From a virus: DNA of 24,232 nucleotides. Numbering within the stretch: the stretch's first letter is position 1; each line of letters opens with the position of its first letter. Position numbers and translations under genes: made by a program. The DNA lies in IMG/VR virus record IMGVR_UViG_3300031565_000358, positions 1 through 24,232 of that record. One strand, written 5' to 3'. Under the pieces are notes generated by a model that worked only from the letters and a program-made list of their open reading frames with translations, was not told where the DNA came from and did not search any database. Positions 13,430 to 21,381 of this stretch are shown here, piece by piece.

Positions 13430-15987
13430 TATTCTTCGTGTCCTGCTTGAGTCATACTTCCGATTTGATCTGCTACCATCATCTGTTGCTCTAACTTATA
13501 AACATATCTCTTAGCATGAGCAAGCTTATCGAATGTTTTAACATTCCTGCGTCCGTTAGTATACAAATAAAATTTGTTTGAGTCATCGGTTTTAATTTCT
13601 ACTTCGACTTCTTCAAAATCAGGACCGATTGTGTCTTGGAACACTACTTGCGCATTAGCTGCGGTATCAAATCCTATAATAGGCTGTTCGCCTTTTTTAA
13701 TTACAACAGCTTGTTTAGTAAACAGTCCGCTGGAATTGATTGCTCTTAGAACTTTTCCTGCTGCGTGAATGTTGTGTGCGACAATATTCTCGCCGTCGTA
13801 GTGGTAATCTTCGCCTTCGGATCCGGCATCACCGTTGTCTAGAACCATTCTAAGTGCTTCTTCGTTGGAATTCTTTACTTCAGGTTTCTTGGCCTCTTGT
13901 GTGTTAAGGTTACCTTCTCTCGTAAGTTTACGGTTAGGAAGATCTGCAATACGCCCAAATCCAATTCGTTTCTGTTTTCGTCGAGCAGCCATGTATCCTT
14001 TTATATAGGCATCTCTTAATTCTGGTTGAGAATGGTCATACGGATTTTTAAATTTGAGATCCATAGCATTTTCCCATCCTTTTATCTGCGCCAATTCGGC
14101 TGGGGTATGCTTATATTTTGTACCAAAGGTAGCCTCGCCTACGGGTCTTTGATTATGATCCAACGAAATACCAAAATTGATTAACATTTCTGGAGAAATT
14201 TTATTTAAAGGAACAATTTTTCCATAACCAACCTCAATCTTAGCTTTTGTTGCGTCTGCAATGTTTTTGAATGGCCCAGCTACAATTTCATGCTTATCAA
14301 TTATTGCAAAATCATTTGGATAACCAACGCTTGCTGACCTCGAATACACGCCCGCCTTCGGCGGGGCGTTTATCGCCCATGCGTGGCCCATGGCGCGTAG
14401 GGCGCGACCGTCCGAGCCCCTCGATTCGGACATTTTTTCTGTTACGTCTTCACCAAGACGTTTAAATCCAAAGCTATCGACAATGTAAAGGGCAGTACCA
14501 ACTCGTACAGCATCACCCATACTCATTGAGGTGTGGCCTGTGCCCGACCGTTCGATCATTCCTCGTGCCTCACCCTGCGGGCTCCAATTTTCGCCTTGCA
14601 TCATCATATAAATGTCTTCTAAATCGGAAGTATTAAGGGTTCCGATCATCGAATGTGTTTTGCCAATAGTTTCTGCCGAAGGCATTAGTTCGGGTCTCTT
14701 TTCTTCTATCCAACTTGGCCCCATCATAAAATCTCTACTGTATTCTTGTTTCCAATACCATACCTCAGAGTTTCCTGGGGCATATTTTGGTCCAGCGTCG
14801 GATAATTGTCTATAGCTAGTAGGCTTATTAACATCAACTTCTTTAACATAGTCATTCCACTGTCTGTGCATAGAACGAACTAAATCTTCCTCTACTCCGT
14901 CTTCGACAGCAATGTCTCTAATTGATTCTTTACCATCCGGGTGTCTAATCGACAGTGTAGTTCTACCTTCTGCTGTTTTTACTTTGTAAACTTGGGAACC
15001 ATCGTGTTCAATAGTTTCGATTACTTGTTCAATATTGTTCCTGTGCTTTGCTTCCATATTAAGGTTACCAAACTGTCCATCGTCTTTGTCAAACGCATCG
15101 GAATTGTGAATGTAGTTTAAATAGTCGTCTGAATTTTTAAATAGCACTCCAGAATATTCCGGATTGTTGGAATCGGGATCACTTTTTGCTTCATCCGGTC
15201 CCCAATGTCCGTATAAGTCTCCGTGCTCATCTTGAGCATACGCATAATTCCATATGTCATCTGGACTTGGTCCATTTTCTACGTCGGCTGCAACCCGAGT
15301 TTGCAACCCTCTTGCCTGAACTGCACGATCCCACATTTGTGGATCATTAAATTCGTAATCTTTAAGTAGTTCAGGAGCTTCTTCTACTTTCTCATCTTCG
15401 TCGTGTTCATATTCATCGAAGTCTATAGCTTCGTCGTCGGATGTATTGTAACTGCCGTCGGAATTAAAGCTTCCTAGTTTTCTAGTCTCATGCATGCCGT
15501 GGTCATCATGCTCTTTCTTGCCATCTTCATAACCAGTCTGGTATTCTCGATTCTTCATGCCGTAGTCCTGAGGTTTACGTTTAAAGCCATCTTTGTAACC
15601 TTGTATATATGCGTTGGATTTATCTGTCTTTTCAACAGACTCTTCATAGCCACTGCTACCGTAGTCGCCATAATCTTCATCGGTTCCTAATCCTGCCGAC
15701 GCCATACCGGAATCAAAATCACCATCCATGCTATCGTCGTAATCCTGGGGAGCACTTTCATCTTCGACGCGAACTTCAGGCATTTGAATTCCTGGATGAT
15801 TCATTAAGACGTCTTCTACTCTATTAACGTCAATTTGGTCATATACTACTAAAGAACCGTTTTCAAAATGTGCATCAATATGATGTTGGTCGAGGATAGT
15901 TAATATTTTACCTTCGTAACCTTCGTTTAAAGATTTCTTTTTACCTTCGAATAGGTTTACAAATTTACGGATTATTTCAGGATTCAT
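13429..15987 (-). CDS. Unknown acidic protein, 852 residues, with a GC-rich in-frame insert
   Basis: The largest unrecognised gene here. It opens MNPEIIRKFVNLFEGKKK, with LFE|G resembling a T4-type prohead-protease site. Residues ~75-105 are strongly acidic (Asp/Glu/Gly/Tyr-rich). A tandem motif AYIQGYKDG...EYQTGYEDG lies near residues 126-155, and a related NPYDHSQPELRDAYIKGY lies in the C-terminal third. The middle contains YKVKTAEGRTTLSIRHPDGK and GTALYIVDSFGFKRLG. The 27 residues between two 'SR' pairs (GSDGRALRAMG...AGVYSR) come from the GC-rich segment at 14338-14424. Shine-Dalgarno GAGGA precedes the ATG, which overlaps the 110-residue gene stop. There are no transmembrane segments. 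Probable virion or internal head protein by context; function unknown. Confidence 0.6.
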   Translation of the reverse strand: MNPEIIRKFVNLFEGKKKSLNEGYEGKILTILDQHHIDAHFENGSLVVYDQIDVNRVEDVLMNHPGIQMPEVRVEDESAPQDYDDSMDGDFDSGMASAGLGTDEDYGDYGSSGYEESVEKTDKSNAYIQGYKDGFKRKPQDYGMKNREYQTGYEDGKKEHDDHGMHETRKLGSFNSDGSYNTSDDEAIDFDEYEHDEDEKVEEAPELLKDYEFNDPQMWDRAVQARGLQTRVAADVENGPSPDDIWNYAYAQDEHGDLYGHWGPDEAKSDPDSNNPEYSGVLFKNSDDYLNYIHNSDAFDKDDGQFGNLNMEAKHRNNIEQVIETIEHDGSQVYKVKTAEGRTTLSIRHPDGKESIRDIAVEDGVEEDLVRSMHRQWNDYVKEVDVNKPTSYRQLSDAGPKYAPGNSEVWYWKQEYSRDFMMGPSWIEEKRPELMPSAETIGKTHSMIGTLNTSDLEDIYMMMQGENWSPQGEARGMIERSGTGHTSMSMGDAVRVGTALYIVDSFGFKRLGEDVTEKMSESRGSDGRALRAMGHAWAINAPPKAGVYSRSASVGYPNDFAIIDKHEIVAGPFKNIADATKAKIEVGYGKIVPLNKISPEMLINFGISLDHNQRPVGEATFGTKYKHTPAELAQIKGWENAMDLKFKNPYDHSQPELRDAYIKGYMAARRKQKRIGFGRIADLPNRKLTREGNLNTQEAKKPEVKNSNEEALRMVLDNGDAGSEGEDYHYDGENIVAHNIHAAGKVLRAINSSGLFTKQAVVIKKGEQPIIGFDTAANAQVVFQDTIGPDFEEVEVEIKTDDSNKFYLYTNGRRNVKTFDKLAHAKRYVYKLEQQMMVADQIGSMTQAGHEE
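14338..14424. repeat. GC-rich 81-bp in-frame insertion-like segment flanked by 6-bp direct repeats
   Basis: Between CCTCGA at 14338-14343 and CCTCGA at 14419-14424 lies DNA of about 70% G+C by hand count, inside an AT-rich gene. The repeat-to-repeat distance is 81 bp, exactly 27 codons, so the reading frame is kept. It contains a strong hairpin (ACGCCCGCC, loop TTC, GGCGGGGCGT; 14348-14369, one bulge). The pattern is like palindromic elements that insert in frame into coding sequences, such as Rickettsia RPEs. Confidence 0.5.
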
Positions 15988-16316
15988 TCATCGGTCCTCA
16001 ATTGGTGTACTAACATGTCAAGTTTTTCAAGTGCGTTAAGAAATACAATTCTTTCTTTTTTGCTGCCATGAAGAAGAAAAATAGATTCTTTAAAGTTATC
16101 AATTAACATGTGCATTTCTTGGATGACGTCTGCCCGAGTATCCACTGGAATGTTGCGTGGGGTTTCGACGACGTCTTCTTCACCAACTAGTCTACCTCTA
16201 AACGGGTGGCCCTTGCCGGTGTTTTTAGCTTTTTCTTTACCCTTAACTTGCCCACTAGGCGCTTTTGGTTGGGAATATTCTAGTAGAACTTTAAGAGATC
16301 TCTTAATATCATCCAT
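15984..16316 (-). CDS. Hypothetical protein, 110 residues
   Basis: A 110-residue protein opening MDDIKRSLKVLLEYSQPKAP; the LLE just after a short amphipathic helix resembles a T4-type prohead-protease site. A basic, low-complexity stretch follows (SGQVKGKEKAKNTGKGHPFRGR), then a helical C-terminus (DVIQEMHMLIDNFKESIFLL, FLNALEKLDMLVHQLR). The EMHxL helix resembles the C-terminus of the neighbouring nucleotidyltransferase. A perfect late promoter TATAAATA lies just upstream, with AAGG in the short leader. It overlaps the start of the 852-residue gene by 4 nt. The late promoter and leader fit an internal head protein, but the function is unknown. Confidence 0.55.
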   Translation of the reverse strand: MDDIKRSLKVLLEYSQPKAPSGQVKGKEKAKNTGKGHPFRGRLVGEEDVVETPRNIPVDTRADVIQEMHMLIDNFKESIFLLHGSKKERIVFLNALEKLDMLVHQLRTDE

Positions 16317-16336
16317 TGTTTTAAGACCTTATTTAA

Positions 16337-16344
16337 TATTTATA
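16337..16344 (-). promoter_or_regulatory. Late promoter TATAAATA
   Basis: An exact match to the T4 late consensus on the minus strand. It contains the TAA stop (16340-16342) of the 102-residue gene. T4-like spacing puts the start site near 16331, about 15 nt before ATG 16316. Confidence 0.6.
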
Positions 16345-16648
16345 AAATTTCAAACTTTCCTGCATCATCTATAGCAAGTGGCTGTTTATCTACTGTCGTG
16401 TTCACAAGTGAATAAATTGCAGTGCCTTTGCTGTCTAAATCTTCTATTTTCACCTTGTGTTCACCCTTTTCTAGGCGTACTTCGCATCGTTCTCGGATGA
16501 ATTGTGTCGCATTGTCCCACACATAGTCCCGTTCGGCCATTAAGTCGTTATCTACATAGATTCTATAGCGCGGTGTAGGATGTACATCTACTTTGGTTTT
16601 GTTACACATCAAATCAAATTCAATTACATATACTGGATTGATTTCCAT
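16340..16648 (-). CDS. Hypothetical beta-rich protein, 102 residues
   Basis: A 102-residue protein with alternating strand-like segments: NPVYVIEFDLMCNKTKVDV, RYRIYVDNDLMAERDYVW, CEVRLEKGEHKVKIEDLDSK, YSLVNTTVDKQPLAI. The layout suggests a small beta-sandwich of the kind found in phage structural or carbohydrate-binding proteins, but I recognise no named family. Shine-Dalgarno AAGGAA precedes the ATG. It starts 3 nt after the nucleotidyltransferase stop, and its own stop codon lies inside the late promoter of the next gene. Confidence 0.5.
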   Translation of the reverse strand: MEINPVYVIEFDLMCNKTKVDVHPTPRYRIYVDNDLMAERDYVWDNATQFIRERCEVRLEKGEHKVKIEDLDSKGTAIYSLVNTTVDKQPLAIDDAGKFEIL

Positions 16649-16650
16649 AA

Positions 16651-17454
16651 TTATTCCTTATTTTGAATGTCGGCAAGAGCTTTTATTTTATTGACAATCG
16701 AACCCTTTGTCAAATGATGATAGACGTTGCTTGCATCACCACGCTCTAACATTGTAGTTAGAATGTGCATTTCCTTTACTACATTTCTTATTAGCGTATC
16801 TTGCGTCCAACTGCCGGTTCCGCCTTGCGGTACAATTCTATCATCACCTTCGGTCATGTCTGTTACTCCCATTTTACGTCGTAATTCGTCATACATTTTC
16901 TTTTTAAGGTTATTATCTTTACTAGGCACACCGCTAGCAAATGATTTAAAGTTTCCTTGCACTGCTAAATCTCTAAGTTTTGATGCACTCATCCCCGACA
17001 TAGCATCACTGTCGGGATCACGTTCTCCGGCACTAACCATCTTCACTCCGCCGGGAAAATTGAAAGGAATAATCCCTTCTTTAGTAGGCTTACCGTTGTA
17101 AGAATTAATAATATCTTGGAACGTTTTTATTCTGTCACTGCCTACTACAAAATATACTTGTTCGTATCCTTGTGCAGTGAGCCAATTTAACGCATCCACG
17201 GGTGTTTTCACCTCAGGCTTGTCTACTACGCTCTTTGTACCTAATAGGTTTTGTACGAAATACTTCTTCGACTTAAATCCCAACGGATTCTTTTTAGCAT
17301 CTTGTGTTTGGCTTAGGAATAGATGTACATCTGCGTTAGTTTGTCCAGCTAGCTTTTGCATTTTGTCGAACAGATGCTTATGCGCTACAGTAGGAGGATT
17401 CATCCTACCGAAGGTCATTACAGCAATTTTATTTGTGGCCTCGGCTATTTTCAT
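16651..17454 (-). CDS. Nucleotidyltransferase (cytidylyltransferase/NMNAT-like)
   Basis: A 267-residue protein. The HxGH-superfamily signature is AVMTFGRMNPPTVAHKHL (residues 11-28), with the second His of HxGH kept (TVAH). VVGSDR (103-108) and GMSASKLRDLA (154-164), matching the ISSTxxR motif, follow. The family joins a nucleotide to a phosphorylated substrate (for example NMN + ATP to NAD, or CTP to an alcohol phosphate); such genes are common in T4-like phages. The C-terminal 65 residues (RIVPQGGTGSWTQD, VVKEMHILTTMLERGDAS) form an extra helical tail. The start MKIAEATNK carries IAE|A, like a T4 prohead-protease site. There is no Shine-Dalgarno: a 22-bp palindrome directly abuts the ATG. 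Substrate uncertain. Confidence 0.78.
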   Translation of the reverse strand: MKIAEATNKIAVMTFGRMNPPTVAHKHLFDKMQKLAGQTNADVHLFLSQTQDAKKNPLGFKSKKYFVQNLLGTKSVVDKPEVKTPVDALNWLTAQGYEQVYFVVGSDRIKTFQDIINSYNGKPTKEGIIPFNFPGGVKMVSAGERDPDSDAMSGMSASKLRDLAVQGNFKSFASGVPSKDNNLKKKMYDELRRKMGVTDMTEGDDRIVPQGGTGSWTQDTLIRNVVKEMHILTTMLERGDASNVYHHLTKGSIVNKIKALADIQNKE

Positions 17455-17476
17455 TATAGTGTAATATTACACTATA
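17455..17476. promoter_or_regulatory. 22-bp perfect palindrome abutting a start codon
   Basis: The half-site TATAGTGTAAT is followed at once by its reverse complement, ending one base before ATG 17454. As DNA it could be an operator for a dimeric regulator; as RNA it would put the start codon at the foot of a hairpin. It fills the gap after the glycosyltransferase gene. Confidence 0.55.
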
Positions 17477-17482
17477 TTTATT
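17475..17482 (-). promoter_or_regulatory. Late promoter motif AATAAATA
   Basis: AATAAATA on the minus strand fits NATAAATA and contains the TAA stop (17478-17480) of the glycosyltransferase gene. The predicted start site lies within the 22-bp palindrome, upstream of ATG 17454. Confidence 0.45.
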
Positions 17483-18377
17483 CTTTTCTAGGTTGTTTGT
17501 CCGTTTTGAAGTTCGGGGTCGTATCTAATAGCTTTGTAACCTTACCAGCATCCACTGTTACGTTAGAAACAGGTACTCCGGCATTAGCGGCATTTGCGGC
17601 CTGTGCTGCATTAAATTTCTCAGCTAAATCTTTGTGGTGTTTGATTGCGTCTTCACCTAAGAATGAATATGTGCCTTGGTGATCTAGGATAACTTCCTTA
17701 TGCACCCATACCTTATTGCCCATTTTACGCCATCTATAGCAAAATGTCCAATCCTCACTTAGATAGTTTTTGTGTTCGTCGATCATAGTGTCAAACAAGT
17801 CATACATGTGTGGCTCGTACTGCTTACCGATACCAATGTTGTCATTGTATTTTAGTTCTGGCATCTTTGCAATCATATCTGTTATTACGTGACGTTCGAT
17901 TAACATGAATCCAGTCCCTGCCGTACTAACTTCTTCCAACGGACCTTCTCTAGAAGGATTTGGAATTGAATTAATAACAAATCTAGGCGGAACACACTTC
18001 ATTGGATATAAGCCACAAATCAAATCCTTCTTAGTTTGTAGCATTAGCGGAATATACTCTGGCTTCCATCTAATGTCTGCATCAATAAACATTAGGTGGG
18101 TGGCGCTTTCGTTAAAAAGGAACTTTGATACTAAGTTATTTCGACCTCTGGGGATTAAACTTTCGTTTACCATTGTGTCTACTGTCCAATTTATTCCCCA
18201 TTTTTGGGCAACTACAGCAAACTTCAATAAACTCATAAAACAAGCTTCAAAAATTTGCCCGCCGTAACATGGGATAGCTATGTAAACGTGAACCTGTTTA
18301 TTTGCTAGCGTTGGTTGTGGTACTGAAGGATTAATTGATGGATCTAACAGCGGACTTACTTTTGATTCTTTCTTCAT
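17478..18377 (-). CDS. GT-A fold glycosyltransferase (GT2-like)
   Basis: A 299-residue protein with a GT-A nucleotide-sugar domain: VHVYIAIPCYGGQIFEACF (29-47), ESLIPRGRNNLVSKFL (72-87), THLMFIDADIRWKPEYIP (93-110, with the metal-binding DxD as Asp99-Ala-Asp101), LICGLYPMK, TAGTGFMLIERHV, and EDWTFCYRWRKMGNKVWVH near 208-226. The family moves a sugar from a nucleotide-sugar to an acceptor. The last 50 residues (AAQAANAANAGVPVSNVTV) are a low-complexity tail. Shine-Dalgarno AAAGGAA precedes the ATG. Similar enzymes are frequent in T4-like phages; the acceptor is unknown. Confidence 0.72.
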   Translation of the reverse strand: MKKESKVSPLLDPSINPSVPQPTLANKQVHVYIAIPCYGGQIFEACFMSLLKFAVVAQKWGINWTVDTMVNESLIPRGRNNLVSKFLFNESATHLMFIDADIRWKPEYIPLMLQTKKDLICGLYPMKCVPPRFVINSIPNPSREGPLEEVSTAGTGFMLIERHVITDMIAKMPELKYNDNIGIGKQYEPHMYDLFDTMIDEHKNYLSEDWTFCYRWRKMGNKVWVHKEVILDHQGTYSFLGEDAIKHHKDLAEKFNAAQAANAANAGVPVSNVTVDAGKVTKLLDTTPNFKTDKQPRKE

Positions 18378-18404
18378 CTGGAAGTATTCCTTTCTTCTTC
18401 TTAT

Positions 18405-19163
18405 TTAATCCTTTTGTACTAACGTATAAATTTTCCACTTCCCGCCAACAACAAGTTGAAACCATGACAATGTGGTGTCATCTTTTATTCTTATCCGCAT
18501 ACCCTCTATCCAATCGCCGCCGATTAGGTTTGATTCTACCGGGTCAGTTTTGTGTTTAGTATGTCGGGTGGCTTCGCAGTCACAGTTTGTAATGAAATTT
18601 CTAAGAGCTTGAATTTCGAAACGTGACCAAAGTTGCCAATGTGAATGAGCAAGATATTTGTAATCACGGGTATTTTTAACAAGCAGAGTATTTGGTTCAA
18701 TGGCCGCTGCCCCAGGTTCTGTAATAGAAATTATCCTGCCCTTAAAGATGCTTGGCAGTTTCTTTAAGAGAGTTAAACATTCTTCTTCATTTTCAAAAAA
18801 GCAATGTACTGTAGATCTATAAATGGATGTTTTACAATTACTAACTAATCCTAACAATCGCGCCAAATTAATAATAGTATCATATTCTTCTTTCGAGTCA
18901 CCGTACGCAGCGGAAAACTTTTGTCTTATGCTTTTTCTGAAATCGATCATGCTTTCAATTTCTGCCAGACAGTTAGGCAGACTGAAGTCATTGCCAAATC
19001 GTCTGCGCCTATACGAGCCAAGCAGAAACGCGCCGTGCACCTGAAATGAAATCCTATACAAATACTTGTTGAATAAAAGTCGGTTAGTACTCTTAACTTC
19101 AAATAATTGTAGAGTCTTCTGTCGAAGTATTTTTCTCGCTTTCTGTATGAATGGTGTCGTCAT
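18405..19163 (-). CDS. Hypothetical protein, 252 residues
   Basis: I do not recognise this protein. It is 252 residues, basic at the N-terminus (IQKARKILRQKTLQLF), with RLLFNKYLYRISFQVHGAFL, a patch SYRRRRFG, YDTIINLARLLGLVSNCKTSIYRS, and a C-terminal segment GDWIEGMRIRIKDDTTLSWFQLVVGGKWKIYTLV (in two parts). The arginine patches would suit nucleic acid binding, but no motif confirms this. The ATG at 19163 overlaps the ClpA coding end by 65 nt and has no Shine-Dalgarno; no better start is visible close to the ClpA stop. The frame is certainly coding, but the exact start is uncertain. Confidence 0.5.
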   Translation of the reverse strand: MTTPFIQKARKILRQKTLQLFEVKSTNRLLFNKYLYRISFQVHGAFLLGSYRRRRFGNDFSLPNCLAEIESMIDFRKSIRQKFSAAYGDSKEEYDTIINLARLLGLVSNCKTSIYRSTVHCFFENEEECLTLLKKLPSIFKGRIISITEPGAAAIEPNTLLVKNTRDYKYLAHSHWQLWSRFEIQALRNFITNCDCEATRHTKHKTDPVESNLIGGDWIEGMRIRIKDDTTLSWFQLVVGGKWKIYTLVQKD

Positions 19164-21381
19164 TTTGTACTATAGTAAATGTAAATTTATCTTCTTTCTT
19201 ATCGAAGTCCACTAAGATAATAGATTTATTCGGAATCTTCTCGAACAGAATCTTTTTACTCAACGGAGTCTTTAGCTTTTCATTAATAATTCTTGCAAGT
19301 GGTCGCGCTCCCATTTTATCATCGTACCCTTGTTCAGCCAGCGCATCAATTGCATTTTCTGTGCAGCGAATTTTAAGATTACGTTGCGACAGTAGCTCGT
19401 TAAGCTCGTTGATAAATTTATTTACTACTTTCTTAATCGACAACGTGTCAAGCGTATCAAATCTAATAATTCCATCTAACCTATTTCTAAATTCCGGCTT
19501 AAAGAAATTATTGACTTCTTTCTCATACTCTCCGGTCTTATTTAAAGACCCAAAACCAATTGCATTTTTCTCAGATGCTTCTGCACCTAAATTACTGGTT
19601 AAAATAACCATGCAATTTCGACAATCTGCTTTCTTACCATTGCTTGCTGTTACTATACCTTCATCCATAATTTGTAGCAAGATGTTAACTACATCTGGAT
19701 GTGCCTTTTCGATCTCGTCAAATAATATAACACTATGCGGATTCTTTTCAATATCGCTAATTAGCAGTCCGCCACCTAAGTTACCGTCATCATATCCTAC
19801 ATATCCTGGAGGAGCACCAATTAGTTTAGCAACGGTATGCTTTTCTTGATATTCGCTCATGTCATATTTCAACAGCTTCATGCTTAATTGCGCGGCCAGC
19901 AATTTAGATAATTCTGTTTTACCTACGCCCGTCGGGCCCAAGAATAAGAAGTTAGCTAACGGTTTGCCGATTGTCTTTAATCCAGCTTTTGCAATGTAGA
20001 TCTTGTCTAGGACTTTATCTACAACATGATCCTGCCCGTATAACTTAGACTTAATACTTTCCTCAATAGTAACAGTAACAGTATCCGCCTTTGTTGTTAG
20101 CTGATCTAATGGAATTTTGGTTTGCTTACTAATAATTTCTAAGATATCGGCTTTCCTAACAGTAAAGTTAGCATTCTTAATCTTTTCCTTAGCACAGGCC
20201 ATGTCAATCATGTCAATTGCTTTATCCGGTAGTTTCTTGTCCTGAATATATCTAATGCTAAAGTCCACCGCTGCATCAATCGCAGCCTTTTCAATTTTTC
20301 CACCGTGGAATTTCTCGTAGATTGGTTTCAGACTAAGAAGAATTTTTCTAGTTGTATCTCTATCGGGCTCGTCAATTGTTAGTCTATAAAATCTACGCAT
20401 TAGCGCACGGTCTTTTTCAAAGCTACCGACATATTCTTCCCAAGTAGTGCTAGCAATTACTTTGATCTGTCCTCTCGTTAATGCAGGCTTGATCATATTG
20501 GCAAAGTCCACACTGCTACCAGATCCTGATCCTGCGCCGCGCATTTGGTGAGCTTCGTCTACGAAAAGAATGCATTTACCTTTGGAGGTAAGAGCTTTTA
20601 GTACGTCTTTTAGTTTTTCTTCAAACTCACCTCTGTACTTACTTCCCGCTAACAACGATCCTACATCCAAGTTAAAGAGTTCAAACCCTTTAAGGTAGTC
20701 TGGAACACGATCAGCTAAAATTTCTAATGCAAGTCCTTCGACAATTGCAGTCTTACCTACTCCGGGATCGCCAACTAGTAGGACATTACTCTTATTCTTT
20801 CTTCCCAATGTTTGGACAATCTCATGTAGTTCTAACTCACGTCCAATTACAGGATCAATTTTGCCATCCTTCGCTAAGGCGGTAATGTTAGTGCAATATT
20901 CGTCTAACACCACGTCGGCTTTTGATCCCGTCATATTCTCTTTTCCGCTTAATTGGTTTTCGTGAAAATGTTTTACAATATCGGCCTTGTCAATGCCATA
21001 CTTCTGGCAAAAGTACAAGGCATAGGTTTTGTCTTCACCCATTAAGCTTAAAAATAGATCGATGGGAAGTACTTTAGCTCTACCGTTAAACAATACTTGT
21101 GCAAATGCTCGATTAAACACTCTATCTATTGTGTTAGTCTTCTTAGGCAGGTATTCGAGTGTATACTTAGAATACTTGGCCTGCCCTTCTAAATAAAGCT
21201 TGATGTCAGTTTCCAATCCTTCGGAGTCGGTGCCAAACTCTTTAAGGAATAACTTAAAATTTTTGTTTGACAGTAACCCCAATAATAAATGTTCGACAGT
21301 AAAATATTCGTGTTGATAATATCGAGCATAATCAAATGCACTGTCGATGATTGACTGTGTTTCTGGATTTGGCTGTATCAT
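19099..21381 (-). CDS. clpA: ClpA-type AAA+ unfoldase
   Basis: A 760-residue protein, nearly the length of E. coli ClpA (758). The Clp N-domain (AFDYARYYQHEYFTVEHLLL, ~15-34) is followed by two AAA+ modules. The first has Walker A GDPGVGKT (204-211), Walker B ILFVDEAH (271-278) and pore segment GSKYRGEFEE. The second has Walker A GPTGVGKT (482-489), GYVGYDDG pore loop (526-533), Walker B VILFDEIE (551-558) and FRNRLDGII sensor region (631-639). IGF at 608-610 sits where ClpA/ClpX carry the ClpP-docking loop. It would unfold proteins and feed them to host ClpP; no phage clpP is in the window. Shine-Dalgarno GGAGA; the ATG overlaps the deformylase stop. A ClpA-type unfoldase is unusual cargo for a T4-like phage. 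Confidence 0.93.
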   Translation of the reverse strand: MIQPNPETQSIIDSAFDYARYYQHEYFTVEHLLLGLLSNKNFKLFLKEFGTDSEGLETDIKLYLEGQAKYSKYTLEYLPKKTNTIDRVFNRAFAQVLFNGRAKVLPIDLFLSLMGEDKTYALYFCQKYGIDKADIVKHFHENQLSGKENMTGSKADVVLDEYCTNITALAKDGKIDPVIGRELELHEIVQTLGRKNKSNVLLVGDPGVGKTAIVEGLALEILADRVPDYLKGFELFNLDVGSLLAGSKYRGEFEEKLKDVLKALTSKGKCILFVDEAHQMRGAGSGSGSSVDFANMIKPALTRGQIKVIASTTWEEYVGSFEKDRALMRRFYRLTIDEPDRDTTRKILLSLKPIYEKFHGGKIEKAAIDAAVDFSIRYIQDKKLPDKAIDMIDMACAKEKIKNANFTVRKADILEIISKQTKIPLDQLTTKADTVTVTIEESIKSKLYGQDHVVDKVLDKIYIAKAGLKTIGKPLANFLFLGPTGVGKTELSKLLAAQLSMKLLKYDMSEYQEKHTVAKLIGAPPGYVGYDDGNLGGGLLISDIEKNPHSVILFDEIEKAHPDVVNILLQIMDEGIVTASNGKKADCRNCMVILTSNLGAEASEKNAIGFGSLNKTGEYEKEVNNFFKPEFRNRLDGIIRFDTLDTLSIKKVVNKFINELNELLSQRNLKIRCTENAIDALAEQGYDDKMGARPLARIINEKLKTPLSKKILFEKIPNKSIILVDFDKKEDKFTFTIVQNDDTIHTESEKNTSTEDSTII

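Noticed and set aside
14348-14369. GC-rich hairpin as an intrinsic terminator
   Set aside because: It lies in the middle of an intact 852-residue frame and no T-tract follows on either strand.
19151-19849. Plus-strand open frame opposite the ClpA second AAA+ module (232 codons)
   Set aside because: Ser/Leu/Ile-rich shadow of a strongly conserved coding region; no ribosome binding site or domain.
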